Position numbers and translations under genes: made by a program. A DNA stretch of 64,000 nt, from positions 42,076 to 106,075 of the forward strand of contig JARKIF010000115.1 in NCBI GenBank assembly GCA_029378245.1. The letters run 5' to 3'. Source of the DNA: Roridomyces roridus (taxonomy: Eukaryota > Basidiomycota > Agaricomycetes > Agaricales > Mycenaceae). Below, one piece after another: positions 1-11,512 of this stretch; position 1 is the first letter of the stretch; each line of letters begins with the position of its first letter. The notes beneath the pieces are model-generated. The model was not told where the DNA came from and ran no database searches. It saw only the letters and a list, made by a program, of their open reading frames with translations.

Positions 1-1
1 G

Positions 2-664
2 GGAATCAACGCTGGGGGGGAGAAGTCAGATATCCGTTCAACAAACGTCGATTCCCGCCCAATTGCAGACGAACGGGCAGGCCATATCATCGAACAATTT
101 GAATCCCTTCGCACGCGCGCCAAAGAATCGTTGCTGTTGGCACAGGTTTTCCAGCGGCGAGCGTACAACAAGGGGCGTCTTGCCAAGGAATTCGAAGAAG
201 GTGATCAGGTACTGATCAACCCGCACTCCCTCCAGTTGCTGCGGCAGGAAAAGGGTCGCGGAAAGAAGCTTCTCCTCAAATTTGATGGTCCATTCGAGGT
301 GATGCAGAAGCTGAGTCCGGTGACTTATCGACTGCGTTTACCCGTATCCTATGGGATTCACCCGGTGATCAACATCGCGCATTTGGAGCCCTACAATCGA
401 TCTCCGCCGGAACTTGGAGAACGACCGACTCGATCGCTCAACCGCGATGACTTCGACAAGCTGCCAGAGGTCGAAATTCAAGAGATCGTGTCTGAAAGAT
501 GGCGGAAGGTTCGGGGACGGAGAATCCAACAATTCAAAGTTCGATGGATCGGATTCGGACCAGAACACGATGAATGGTTAACCAAACGAGGTCTCAGGAA
601 CGCCCCAGAAGCTTTAGCCAACTGGCTCCAACGGCAGGCACCAGGGCCATCGTCGGACCAGTGA
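2..664 (+). mobile_element. Ty3/gypsy retrotransposon pol, 3' end with chromodomain (partial)
   Basis: The frame is open from the window edge to a TGA at 662-664, about 220 codons. It resembles the end of a Ty3/gypsy polyprotein. The integrase C-terminal part has the FDGPFEV and SYGIHPVINIAHLEPY motifs. A chromodomain-like tail follows, with VEIQEIVSERW and QFKVRWIGFGPEHDEW, the aromatic-rich pattern that in chromoviruses helps target integration to chromatin. The protease, reverse transcriptase, RNase H and integrase core lie outside the window, so element integrity cannot be judged. A TATA-like run (698-711) and a pyrimidine-rich stretch just downstream could belong to a 3' LTR, but no second LTR is visible to confirm this. 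Confidence 0.85.
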
Positions 665-876
665 TCAAGACATCGGCGAATGTCTTTCCCATTATGCTAT
701 ATATACCCTAATGCGCGTCCCCTGCTTCACGGTCTCACCTCCCTCTCCCTCTTCTCTCTCTCTCTCTTCCGCGGAATGCCCTTGCCGCGTCGCGCGTTCC
801 CAACTTCCCCAACATTCTGCTTTTCCTTGCCAAGAAGTGGACCACAGCGGGTCGCCGGTTCGAGACCCGCGAGGCG

Positions 877-1296
877 ATGGAGTGTTTCTTCGCTGATGTG
901 GTCATGATTCTTCGATTCGCCGTTGCCGCGGTGGTGAAGATTATGGTGCAGGGTAGACGGCTGGGCGTTGGCTCACCTCTCAATCCTGGGGCGGGACTGG
1001 AGCATGAATTGAAGGACTGGTACGAGGCCGTCGGTGCTGCCAACAGGGAGGTGGATGATATCGAACGTTGGGTGGACTACGTTCTCAAGCGTGATTCTCG
1101 GACGTGCGATGATGCCTGTGGTCGCATTTTGGGTGAGCGGCAGCTCAGCGCTCTTGTCACCATCCACGACGGCCAGACGGCGTGGCTCCTTCCCCAGGTT
1201 CCTGTGAACGAGCCTGACCACGCCTTCGGTACTGCCCGCTTTGAGGCCTCGAGCACTGTGGGCGCCGCGCAGACTTTGGCCCAGACGGGATACTAA
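877..1296 (+). CDS. Hypothetical ORF, unrecognised
   Basis: This open frame of 139 codons extends in frame upstream to about 781 without a stop, so the true start is uncertain. I do not recognise a family. The central part (residues about 40-80) is helical-looking and acidic, with WYEAVGAANREVDDIERWVDYVL. No signal peptide or clear intron pattern is seen. It follows the retrotransposon fragment and may be a host gene fragment or chance coding. Low confidence. Confidence 0.3.
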   Translation: MECFFADVVMILRFAVAAVVKIMVQGRRLGVGSPLNPGAGLEHELKDWYEAVGAANREVDDIERWVDYVLKRDSRTCDDACGRILGERQLSALVTIHDGQTAWLLPQVPVNEPDHAFGTARFEASSTVGAAQTLAQTGY

Positions 1297-2011
1297 ACAT
1301 TGGCTTCACGCTCGTCGAGTGGGGGGGATATGTGATGGATGTTGGTGTTTCGTGACTCAACGAGCGTTCGTCCCCTTTTCCTTCCTCTATTTCATATCCT
1401 TACATCCCCATTTCCAACTAATTACACTTCTCTTCCTACACTTTCATCCTATCTCTCTCGTGCCTGTTTCATCCACTAATTAACCCTACCCTATTTCACA
1501 TACCGGCCTCCTGTAGATACAATTAGAGTATTTATACAGGCTGCCTGTATCGTTGAATGCACTCTTACCTCTTTTCCCATTTCCTCCGTCGCGCGCGCGC
1601 TACTCGGATTGAACCCGCTCTTGTCCTGATTGAGTAAACGTCTCGCACTTACTCATCTAGGCTCAGCATCGGCCTCTAGCTCAAGTAAGGCTTCGCGCTA
1701 CTTGACCTAAGCCTCCGTTCATCCGAATCTCTCGTTCGCACTCAAGATCTGTGTGACAGGTTTCAGTCAACCCAACTACGCTATCCATAACAGTATCGCG
1801 ATATTGGTGCGGCAGACTGTTTAAACTTTTGCACTGCCATGGACGATTAGTTGAATTTAGCTCTATTATCCGTTGATTGAGACGACTCACATACTTTCCT
1901 TACTTGACCCTTGTATCAGATCTTCACCTAACTCTTGGGACGGGACTGATTTGTTGTCGCTTATGTACGTGTTTGATACTGATCAAATCAGCCTTTGTCC
2001 TCCACCACAAC
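1297..2011. other. Intergenic, no gene seen
   Basis: About 700 bp of pyrimidine-rich sequence with many stops. Its last part is the upstream region of the BTB copy starting at 2012. No repeat or RNA gene was recognised. Confidence 0.5.
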
Positions 2012-3057
2012 ATGCAAGTCGACAATACGCCTCATCGCCGCCCCGAGCTCTGGTTTGACGACGGAAGCATAGTAATACAAGCCGAAAACACCCAGTTCCG
2101 CGTACATCGCAGCATCCTGGCCGCGCGCTCGCCCGTCTTCAAGGACATGCTCTCGTTTCCCCAGCCTCCAGACGCCGGTTCGGAATCCGCTGAAGGATGT
2201 CCCCTTGTACGCCTCCATGACTCATCAGCCGAGGTGGCTGTATTTCTGAAAGCCATTTTTGACTCTGCGTGAGTTGCACCACCACTTTTTATTTTCGAGG
2301 ACTCATTAGTTTCTTCATGGAGCATCCTAGTCTCACCGAGTTTGAGACTGTTGTGGGAGTTCTCCGGCTGAGCCACAAATACAACGTTGAATATTTGCGG
2401 CGGCGTGCTCTGATCCACCTCTCGTCGGCGTTTAGCACCACACTGTCGCGATGGGACAAAATTCTAGCTCGTGCCCACTCCGATGAGCCACTGGCCCGGG
2501 CATTATCCATGGAACTGAATTCATGGGCCATGCCTCGGGTCGGAACTCTCTTCGCTGTTCTAATGCCGCTTGTACGGGAGGTCGGCGCCGTCTGGATTCT
2601 CCCTCATCTATTCTACTATCTGTCCTCTCAGTTCCGAAATCTCAGCGATGAAATATTCAAAATCTGGACAAACATCGGAATCGACGGGTAGATCACATTA
2701 CTTCGCGGACACGACATCCAGGGGCAGAGTATGCTCCGCGATGTCACAGCAGTTCTGAGGGGCAATATTGGCCCCGATTGTAGATCGCCAAAGGAATGTG
2801 CTCAAGCGCGACTGTGGGCCATCGACCATACCGTGGAAATGACTCGTACCTTTCCGTCGGTACCACTGGAGGTCTGGAGAGAGGCCGATTGGCACTTGTT
2901 AGAAGAGCGGGTCTGCTGGAACTGCCTGATTGCGCTGAGAGAAAAACACCGAGCAGCGCGCCAGGCATTCTGGGACAAACTACCGGGCACGTATGGATTG
3001 CCGCCTTGGGAGGAGTTGGAAAAGATGAAGGTGGAGGCAATTGGAAACATTTTTTAG
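2012..3057 (+). pseudogene. BTB/POZ protein gene, one in-frame stop
   Basis: Exon 1 is 2012-2268 and exon 2 is 2310-3057, separated by a 41-bp GTGAGT...TTAG intron. The protein would have about 334 residues: an N-terminal BTB/POZ fold (LWFDDGSIVIQAENTQFRVHRSILAARSPVFKD begins near residue 13, SHKYNVEYLRRRAL follows) and the family C-terminus CWNCL..LREKHRAARQAFW..LP.TYGLPPWEELEKMK. The frame is open throughout except for TAG at 2689-2691. At this place the closest paralogue (41058-42135) has Gln in NDQMTSFRG, so one C-to-T change explains the break. BTB proteins of this type are candidate adaptors for cullin-3 ubiquitin ligases, but no partner is known here. Confidence 0.85.
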
Positions 3058-3459
3058 AGGTAAGAACTCGTTCGCTCCCTCACAATGCACCACTGAGTCC
3101 CTCTTTCTTCCAGGCGGCTTTGAAGGAGGTGTAGGCCAGATTATAATAATATTGCATCTCAGGCTCGACGACTTCGCGTCCGTCAGAGTTCATTTCAATG
3201 TGGCTTTCTTTCGTGCGTGTATCCAAAGCTGTGAGACTCCTTTTTTTCTGTCCCGTCGGGCCGTCATCGAACACATGCAAGTAACGTTATATCAGATTCA
3301 ACTTATGTCCAGCCACAAGAGGGTGGATAGCATGACTCTTGAGATACCTCTCTTTCTTTCCTTCGGTGCATCCCTATCGGAAGACGCGGCTGATTTATTG
3401 TCGTTTATCTACGTGTTTGATCGGCGGAGATTGAATCACATCTTGTCCTTTGTCACGAC

Positions 3460-4516
3460 ATGCAAGTCGACAACACGCCTCATCGCCACCCCGAGCTCTG
3501 GTTTGACGACGGCAGCATCGTCATTCAAGCCGAAAACACCCAGTTCCGCGTACATCGCAGTATCCTTGCCGCCCGCTCGCCAGTCTTCAAGGATATGCTC
3601 TCGTTTCCGCAGCCACTCGACGCTGAGCTCGTCGAGGGATGTCCGCTGGTTCACCTCCATGATTCGGCGGCCGAGTTATCCGTTTTTCTCCGGGCGATCT
3701 TTAACTCAGAGTGAGCTGCTATCTGGTACTCGCGCCACTCTTACGCCGAAAGCATCTAGATTTTTCATGCCCTTTCCAGTTGGCACGGAATTCGATATCA
3801 TCGTTGGGGTTCTCCGTTTGAGCCACAAATACGAGGTCGAATATCTACGTCGCCGGGCTCTCGTCCACTTGTCCTCGGGGTACGCCACCACTCTGTCGAA
3901 ATGGGACAGAATTGTCCATTATATTCCCACTGCCGACAATGACCGGGTGCCCGCCATGGACATTATCACATGGGAATGGCCGAGAGACCCATCGTATCTC
4001 GCTGTTCTGATTCCGCTCGTGGGGGAAGTCGGGGCGCGCTGGATGCTTCCAAGCGTCTTCTATCATCTATCCTCCCGATTGGCAGCTTTCACTCCGCGAA
4101 GAGAGACACTTCAGGATATTCTAAACACAATCGACGACCAGATTGCGTTTCTGCGGGGACACGGCATTCAGAGTCACAGCACCTTTGCTGAGATTCTAAC
4201 ATGTCTTTTCGAGAAGATGGACGATAGTTGTCCTTCACCGCTGGCATGTGCTCAAGCGCGACTGTTTGGAATAGACGCCGCGAGCAAGGAGACGGGCCCG
4301 TTCCCTTGCAGTCCGTTGGAAGTGTGGGACGAGACAACCTGGAAAGCGTTCGAAAACTATCATCTTTGCAGCGTCTGTCTTCCGTCGCTCAAAGCCAAAC
4401 ATAAAGCTGCTCGTGAAAAGTTTTGGCAAGAGCTGCCAGGACATTACGGACTGCCGCCCTGGGAGGAGTTGGAGAAGTTGAAGGCAGATGAGATAGGGAC
4501 TTCCTGGATTGCGTGA
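3460..4516 (+). CDS. BTB/POZ domain protein
   Basis: Exons 3460-3710 and 3760-4516 give 335 residues; the intron is GTGAGC...TCTAG. The 251-nt first exon ending in phase 2 recurs in most BTB paralogues here. The BTB/POZ domain covers roughly residues 10-125 (FDDGSIVIQ, RVHRSILAARSPVFKDML, SHKYEVEYLRRRALVHLSS). A helical middle region follows (LIPLVGEVGARWMLPSVFYHLSS). The last 49 residues carry CSVC, KHKAAREKFW and YGLPPWEELEKLK. The ATG follows the leader TCTTGTCCTTTGTCACGAC, shared with other copies. The duplicate at 45670-46731 is broken. Family assignment is firm; substrate and partner are unknown. Confidence 0.9.
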
Positions 4517-4924
4517 AAGTGTTTCGTGCGTCGTCCATCCATTCGCTGATTGTATTTTGACCTCCCGCCTCCGTTATCCAGATGTCCGTGACGAGAAGCC
4601 GCCTGTCGTTGAAGATTTCCACTGTATTTCTGTTCCCATTTGCCATTTCCGTGCAAGGGAAGCAAGTAAGGCTTCGAGATTCGAGAAAACCTGTTCCTAG
4701 CCTGAGTCCATTTTCGTGTTGTGCAAGCTTGGAAAGGTCAAGTGAGATCCCATCGTCGTTTGGGTCCTCTGGGACTGGCACGGGACTTGTGTAAACGGGG
4801 GCGGAGACCCGAGTTCGACAGGCGACGGAAAGGCTGCCACCGATTTAAAACGAGGCCGCCGCTGCCACTTACTAAGTAAACTAACTAGTCTTACTCTATT
4901 CGCCTCCTTCTCTCTAGCCACCAC
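4517..4924. other. Intergenic between convergent BTB and MBL copies
   Basis: About 400 bp with no convincing gene. Parts of it match 45183-45669, for example the TTACTAAGTAAACTAACTAG run near 4868 against the inverse near 45240, so it belongs to the duplicated block. Confidence 0.55.
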
Positions 4925-6383
4925 TCAGGCCTCGTCCTTGGCACCAACATCAAACTCGAGGGTCTCCTCGATTCCGCAGACCCCAAACCGTCCCTCCTTG
5001 ATCCCCACCTTGGCGCACTCCGTGGCGAGCAGCTCGGGTGGCTCGAGTACGGGTTCGGATGTAAGAATCCACGTTCTACGTGGCATCGTTGAGTGCTGAG
5101 TGCCATAGTCAAGAAAAGAAAAGACGTACCCCCAATGCATACCCAGCGCCCTCCTCGCCTTGATATCCTTGAACAGTGCCACACTGTCCCTCGGCGCGCA
5201 GTGAACAGTACTCAGGGACCCACGTGGCGAATACCCGCTGCTCGCAATACTTCGCATTAGCTCTCATAGCAACACGAAAACAAGCCGGAGCACACACCCA
5301 ATTGGAATCATAGCAAAATCAAATCCACCCCAGCGCTCCCCGATCTCCTTGAACGCAGGGCACACAGGCAGCGTTTCGGGCCCCTCGTCCGAAGAGGAAG
5401 GAACAGTGCGGTAACCAGTGTCGCCGCCAAAGTACACCTTGGCTTGAGGTTCATCTGCACCAGTACCCTCAGAAGCGACACCCTCGACGACCCATCCTCC
5501 CCAGAGAGTCTTGAATCGATCAAATATCCCGTGCCCGGTAAAGTGCTGCCCGGGGGTGAAGGTGATGTCGAATTCGACCTTCTGGGAGGAGGAGACGTCG
5601 GTGGTGACGCGGCGGGCATCCTATCAATCGAGGCAGTGGGTGCGCTCGTCGGGTACACCGAGGTCACGGAAGTACGATGCGTTTCCGATGGGGGCAAAGA
5701 CGTGCGGGGCGTGGGGGCGCTTGAAGAGATTCTGGAGGGTGGTGGTGTCCATGCTGGGTCATTCAGAAAGGTATTAGAGGAGGGGGAAAGGTGACACACT
5801 GGTCGTAGTGGTTATGGGAGATGACGATGGCGTCAAATTCTGGGACATCTTCTAGCGAGCAGGGCGGTGCTAAAAACAAGTTCTCAGCACGCCTCGAGGG
5901 CCGTCCGGACACAACAGACTCACGGGTGAAGCGTTTGGGGCCTATGATTTGACTTGGCGAGCAGCGGTCACTGAAAACCGGGTCGAAGAGGATGCGTGCA
6001 CCGCGGACCCCTAGCGTCGAAGAGGGGAGCTCAACGAGGAAGCATGCGTGCCCGAGCCACGTCGCCTTGATCTTGCCCGCGTTCTCTGCGACTTCAGCAC
6101 CCCACGTCGGTTTTTTTGTGGGGATCTTGGCGATGGTCTCCTTGGATGGAGCCTTGTTCATCAATATGGGAAGGACCTAGGCAACGCTCAGCACGGGGAA
6201 CGTGGTGCAGGATCTGGGTGTACGCACATCCTTGAAGTCGGACAAGGTGATGTATCTGAAGCTGGGCCATGGGTTGTCGAATTGTGTCGGTTTGTCGTGG
6301 ACCCAGTGGCTTGGCTTGCCTAGTTTTTGGCGCTCAGTGCGGGCCTGAACCTGGGCGGGCGTCTCTGAGACTTGGATGGTCAT
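4925..6383 (-). pseudogene. NAPE-PLD-like metallo-beta-lactamase gene with two adjacent stops
   Basis: The gene runs from ATG at 6383 (MTIQVSETPAQVQARTERQ) to TGA at 4925, with the same six-exon layout as the copy at 43759-45182. It encodes an MBL-fold hydrolase resembling N-acyl-phosphatidylethanolamine phospholipase [35 protein letters not shown] and the metal motif HNHYDH, whose last His codon is split by an intron. All introns look spliceable. However, the Trp-Trp pair in CLDWWDARR of the intact copy is TGA TAG here (5622-5627), so translation would stop after the metal motif. Both changes are G-to-A transitions. It lies between convergent and co-oriented BTB genes. Confidence 0.85.
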
Positions 6384-6586
6384 GGTGGGCGCGACCGGTT
6401 TGCAATGCCCGCAGTCAGATCTTCAGACGGCAAAGTGGGATACGCATGGGACGCTTGATGACAAACGGAAATTTATTCACATTCGAGCCCCTGTCTTTGT
6501 TCAAGAATATGGGATTCAATAGACTCACGTCTCGTCCTGGTGTTGAGCCACAAGAACATTGGAAGCTAAAAGCAATGTACAAAAAC

Positions 6587-7677
6587 TCAAGAAACCCAGT
6601 CAGTGTCTATCGCCTCCACCTTCATTTTCTCCAATTCCTCCCACGGCGGGAGCCCGTACATACTTGGAAGTTTGTCCCAGAAGGCCTGACGGGCGGCTTT
6701 ATGTACCTCCTGAAGCGCCGCGCCACAGACAGAGCAAAACTCCAGCCTCGTGTTCTCTTCTTTCAACATGATTCTCCACATCTCAATCTTGAGCGGATCA
6801 GCGGGACACATCCCAAGAAACTCCCTCGAGAAGTTTGCTGCCATTATTCTCAGCCTAGTACAGCTCTCAGTGGACGGGCAACCCGGTACATTAACTGGAC
6901 GTAGGAAGATCGCCAGCAGCATATCCGCGGCGGCAGCCTGGCTCTGCAAGCCGTAGCCCGTCACAAAGGCCACTAGATCGGGAGATTCGAGGTTGGTCTG
7001 TATGCGCTCGAAGAGGAGATCGCGACCGGGTTCAGGGAGGTTGTTGCCCCAGCCGGAGGCCAGGCGATAGAACGCGGTCGGAAGGAGCCACAGTGCCCCC
7101 ACTTCCCTGGCCAGTTGAATTAGAGAAATGCCGTCAGCGAATGCGGTAACTTTAGGCCAGGACGCAATCTCGGAGAGTGGCCGGGGAGTCTGTCCTGAAC
7201 TACGAAAGACTGATTCGTAACTGACGGCGTCCCACTCGGCCAGCGACGTGCGGTATCGAGAGGAGAGGTGGACGAGAGCCCGAATACGAAGATGGTCCAC
7301 CCCATACTTGTTTCCGAGTCGAAGGCATCCACGAATGATAGCGTATTCCGTCTTAGCAGGGAATGGCATGAAGTAGCTAACAAAGAGTCAGAAATTCGAC
7401 TGGCGAGGGCAGAACAGACGACGCACTTGGGCTGGAACAACGCTTTCAAGAACACATCAACTTCCTCAGCGCTATCCGGGAGTCGTACGATAGGGCATCC
7501 ATCGACGAGGTCGGAATCGGGCGGTTGGGGAAACGATAGCATGTCTTGAAAGACAGGCGAGCATGCCGCTAGAATGCCGCGATGAACGCGAAACTGGCTG
7601 TTTTCGGCTTGGATAACGATGTTTCCGTCCTCAAACCAGAGTTCTGGGGCGCGATGAGGCGTGTTCTCGACTTGCAT
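6587..7677 (-). CDS. BTB/POZ domain protein
   Basis: Exons 7677-7427 (251 nt) and 7376-6587 give 346 residues; the intron is GTGCGT...TTAG. The start MQVENTPHRAPELWFEDGN matches other copies. BTB core: RVHRGILAACSPVFQDML and LGNKYGVDHLRIRALVHLSS. The middle region has REVGALWLLPTAFYRLASGWG. The C-terminus has CSVCGAALQEVHKAARQAFW and YGLPPWEELEKMKVEAI. No break is seen. Its duplicate at 42453-43541 has two frameshifts. The DUF4419 pseudogene lies just upstream on the same strand, the recurrent pairing in this window. Confidence 0.9.
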
Positions 7678-7775
7678 GTTGTGGGAGAGGACAAAGAGTG
7701 GTTGATCCCATCAGACCCGTATTCCAATTTTCAAATGACAACAGGACCCCTGAGTATGCCTACTGCGAACCAACT

Positions 7776-8982
7776 CTACGAACTCCCACTAAACTGCTGA
7801 TTGTGGCGCCGATTAAACTCCGCCATCTCAGCTTCATGCTCCTCCTCCGCGCTCACCACTTTCTCCTTCCGAGCACAAATCCACCACCCAGCAAGCGGAT
7901 GAACGGTGTCATTTTCGCCGCTAGCAGACACCGTGGTATCACCGCTGGAGGAAATACGCGTACCAATGACGCCCGCCAGCATGAAACAGTCGATCTGCAT
8001 CCCGCGATCGTTCAGGTCAATATCCACCTCGGCGTAGGCAGGCGGCACCAAATAAGTATCGAGTGTGTGGTAGGGCGTTCCATCCAAAACGACTTCGCCC
8101 GTATCCCCTATTGTGTTCCGCTGCGTATTTCTTCCAAAAGTCCTCGGCAGACAGGGACTCGGGCGCTTCTTCTGAGATCACCTCCTGTTTAGGGTTGAAT
8201 ATCGAGACTGACGTAGAGTAACAATTGCTCACCATGTCGAGTGGCTTTCCCATCCAACGACCTTGCTTGGAGAAGACGCTGAAGGCGTTGAGCCAGCCGG
8301 TGTATACCGGCGAGCCACTGCCCATACAGTATACTGTCCACGGACACAATCTTCTGCCAGAAATCCGTATTCTCCTGGCTCGTGGGCTTGTCGAATGCTG
8401 CGACAAAGCGAGATATGACGGGGCGTAGAAGATGATACCAGGCAATCGTCTCGACTCCGTACTCCTTGAGCTTCTCGAGACGCTCGAGAATGTTGACCCA
8501 GTCCGACTTCTCACCTTCCAGCGTAACACGCGGAATGCCACACCATGGGAGTCCAAACCCAACACGGAAGTATTCCTTGAGAGTAGCCACCATGAGCACC
8601 GCGGCTACGGTAGTATGGTTGACGGTGGTGGTCGTAAAGTTGGGCAGCACCCAGTCCCGGAGCGCGGGATCGACGACATTTTCGTGGAGAAGAGTGGTCA
8701 CCTGGCGGGACATGGCGCCAAAGTCTACAGAGTAGCGATCCCCAGAGGCCTCTACCAAGAGCTTGCGCTGGCCTTCGTGCGCTACAAAGTTGGCACGAAG
8801 GACCTCGGCGTTGGCATTGACGAAGAAATTGAACTGCGATAAAATAGCGAGCCACAAGTCGTCGGGGCGGATGACAAGGGCACGATGATGGTTGTACGCT
8901 TCCATGACCGTGTGCACGAATCCATTTCCTTCGCTGTCAGGACGAAGGTTCGGAATTTTGGCATTGAAATCACGACCGCTGA
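7776..8982 (-). pseudogene. DUF4419 protein gene, 5'-truncated and frameshifted
   Basis: It is near-identical to the intact gene at 50526-51949 but lacks exon 1: similarity stops at 8982, a few bases from the intron 1 acceptor, where a different repeat-rich sequence begins. The DUF4419 core is present (HTVMEAYNHHRALVIRPDDLW, FFVNANAEVLRANFVAHEGQRK, LPWCGIPRVTLEGEKSDW). About 7 extra bases near 8330 (cagtata within gcccatacagtatactgtcc) and an 8-bp deficit near 8090-8110 break the frame. The end (YLVPPAYAEVDID, SGDTTVSASGENDTVHPLAGWW) survives. DUF4419 has no established biochemical function. Confidence 0.85.
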
Positions 8983-9345
8983 TGAAATCGGATCGCCGGA
9001 TCTTAAGATTTAGGTGATTTTATCGCCACCCGAACTGAAGTTCCGGCGAAACTTAAGTTCTCACTACATAGGTCACCCACCTCGCCCACCGACCCCTGGG
9101 CCGGATGGGAACTGAAGTTCTGGCAGTCACATACTTCAGTTCTCGCAGAACTTAAGTTCCGCGCTCCATGCCCGCCCCACCATCTCGCCGCCCTCCTGCA
9201 AAATTGATCTTAAGTTCCTCCCCACTGCCTCTCACTGAGAACTCAAGTTCCAGCCTACTAGGAATTATTCAAGCTCCATTCCAATCTAAAAATCTTTGTA
9301 CGCTCTATGTATATCCTAGCACTAGTCAGCACAATTGAACATAAA
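8983..9345. repeat. Cluster of GAACTTAAGTTC-like palindromic motifs
   Basis: Variants of the 12-bp palindrome GAACTTAAGTTC recur within about 260 bp: GAACTGAAGTTC at 9032-9043 and 9109-9120, AACTTAAGTTC near 9050-9060, ACTTCAGTTC near 9133, a perfect GAACTTAAGTTC at 9148-9159, ATCTTAAGTTCC near 9207 and GAACTCAAGTTC near 9239. The cluster sits directly downstream of the KDZ transposase stop and abuts the DUF4419 break at 8982, so it is probably the subterminal repeat region of the KDZ element. That link is inference. Confidence 0.6.
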
Positions 9346-11512
9346 TCAAGATTCAACATCACAACGCACCAGCTCATCCATCCACTTGAAGACCTCATCA
9401 CGCCACCTGTCGATTCTGACAACGAGATCGTCGAAAGTAGTCGCCGAAACCCAGTCGTGATGGGCACCGGACTCGGCGCTGTTGAAGATCAATCTGGCGT
9501 TGTACTCCAGGCGGCTGTACATGGCCGCTTGCATACGTGCGAATGTTGATGCCCCGTTTGCCGCACCGTTCTCTGCCTCCTCCCGATCTCCGAGTTTCGA
9601 CCAGACTTCGCTATCCCGGCGGTACCGGGCAATCACACGCATCAATTCGGCATGCTTGCGTTCGTACTGCTCCAACCAGCGGTACATTTCGGCCTCCGCG
9701 CGGAACCACTGGACTCGATCGCCTTGTGAAACGTGAGTAATTGCAGACACACAGAGCCCAAAAAACTCACTTTCTTGCTTGTACTCAATCATCTTCTCCT
9801 CGCTCACCTCACGCCCCCTCATCACGCTCTCGAGCCAAATCCACCCATCGGATTTCTGCTTCTGCTTCTTCGCCTTGGGCCGCCCTTTACCTTTTTTCAA
9901 CCTGCGCTTGGCCGGCGGAACCGCAACATCGCTGTCGCTGTCCTCGGCTTCAGATGAGGAGGGCGAGGAAGCCACTACGGTATCCTCGGGTAAGATATTC
10001 TTCGAGTTTTGCTTCTTGTTCGGTGAGCGAATGAAACCTGGATTCGAATGAATAAATGCTGAGCGCTGAGGTAGCGTAGGCGTTACTCACCAGCGCGCTT
10101 CAGGTTTCGAGTTCCTGTCATGAGCGTCGGCGTCTCAACGTCAACATCCACAGACACCGGGCGGTTGAGTGTTCGAGTCGTGCCACTCTGCAAATACCAG
10201 GCGGTGCCGTCGAATAGCCGGGAATCGCCCGTGGCACGGTGCAAATGGGTCTCCTTCCGGCGCGTATCCCGAGCCGTAAGTAGCGGGTATGGCTCGGTGG
10301 CATCCTTTGTCATGTAGCCCAAATGGACAAGCGCGTTTCGTGCCCGATTGTACTCAGAGATTTCGAACGCCTTGAGATACTCTGCTTTCTGCAAATTGCG
10401 CTGGGAGCGTGTAATTCCCGCCTGACCCCGATAATCAAGATCCCGAGCTTTTTTGACAGCAGACAACGACAACGATGCGGAGCGGACGGCAAGAATACCA
10501 TTTGTTGCCTGGCTGCACCGCAGTTTGATCTCGGCCTCGTGGAGCGTGTAGTCCTCGCCGTTGGGATCCAACCCTGTCGCTGAGCGCTGCTTGTGCTTGA
10601 TGCGATACGAAGGTAGTTGGATGGCCGTCAACTCGGGCTCGCTTGTGTCGAGACCGCTGAGAACCAGGCGCGGATACACCTCGCGTTGTGTTTCTCTGAA
10701 CGCCGTCAGTGATGCATTTAGCGACTCCCGCAATTTCGTGATGGTCTCCAGCGTCTCCTGCAAAGGGTGTTCGCGATAGTTGGCAAGCAGGCCAATGATG
10801 AAATACCTGCTACTCATGAGCAAGCTGTACTTGGACGAATGTGAGCACGTACTGTTGACGTTCGATGGTCATTCCGTCGTGAATCCATTTTGCCACCCAC
10901 GTTCTTTGAATGCCACTGTCCGTGCCACTGGATCTCTGCTGCTCCTCGGACAGCATAGCGGACAGGACGTCCTCAACTGTCAACACTGTGATGGATGAGA
11001 CTTGGAGATACGGGTGCACGGGCGGAAACTATCGTACCGGAAGTGGACTCGTGCTGATAAACACTCTGAGGGATGCCACTCGGTGAAACCGTTGCTATTC
11101 GCGAGAGTCGCGACCAAGCGGGAACTTTGTCGACGTGCTGGCGACTCAAGTCTTCGACCACTGCCATATGCATCTCAAAAAGGCGTAACACTTCAACGCG
11201 TTCATCCGCAAGAAGTTGGGCCGCCACAACGAGTAAGTGTGTGCTCAAAAAGAGGGACGATACCGTACCTTGCCGCAATACTTTCAGCTCGTTCCAAGCA
11301 TCCGCAACATAGTTCATGATGTCGTGCCTCGCTGCCCCGGTGCTCTGTCGCGTCGAGGAGCCCAACGGGTTCAGAAACGCCCAGATCACCTCTGCCGTCT
11401 CGCCGTGGAAATGCGCTCGGCACGCAAAATAAACGGCTTGCCAGAACATCGAGTCCGCAATCTGGAGACTCGGAGAGTGGTGCGAGTTTGGGAGCAAGGA
11501 GTGAGACCATCA
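9346..11512 (-). mobile_element. KDZ (Kyakuja-Dileera-Zisupton) transposase, C-terminal relic
   Basis: Three open segments on the minus strand (11497-10973, 10823-10083, about 10030-9346) join across short introns into the C-terminal half of a KDZ transposase. Diagnostic stretches are CRAHFHGETAEVIWAFLNPL followed by ARHDIMNYVADAWNELK, the region YRIKHKQRS...LHEAEIKLRCSQATNGILAVR, and the tail RVQWFRAEAEMYRWLEQYERKHAELMRVI. The N-terminal and catalytic regions are absent because the sequence is cut near 11512, next to the F-box pseudogene. It is immobile as it stands. A very short piece of the same transposase survives at 38542-38589 beside the intact F-box paralogue, so the element was there before the duplication. 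Confidence 0.75.

Noticed and set aside
852..880. tRNA T-arm-like sequence GGTTCGAGACCC
   Set aside because: The B-box match is good but no acceptor stem, anticodon arm or A-box can be built around it, and the stem pairing is wrong for a T-arm.
4925..6383. RIP-like mutation as the cause of all stops
   Set aside because: Several stops are transitions, but others are transversions or indels, and no consistent dinucleotide context was seen by eye.
8432..8842. Plus-strand ORF opposite the DUF4419 pseudogene (also 51184-51600)
   Set aside because: Conserved in both copies only because the minus-strand gene is; no independent coding signal.
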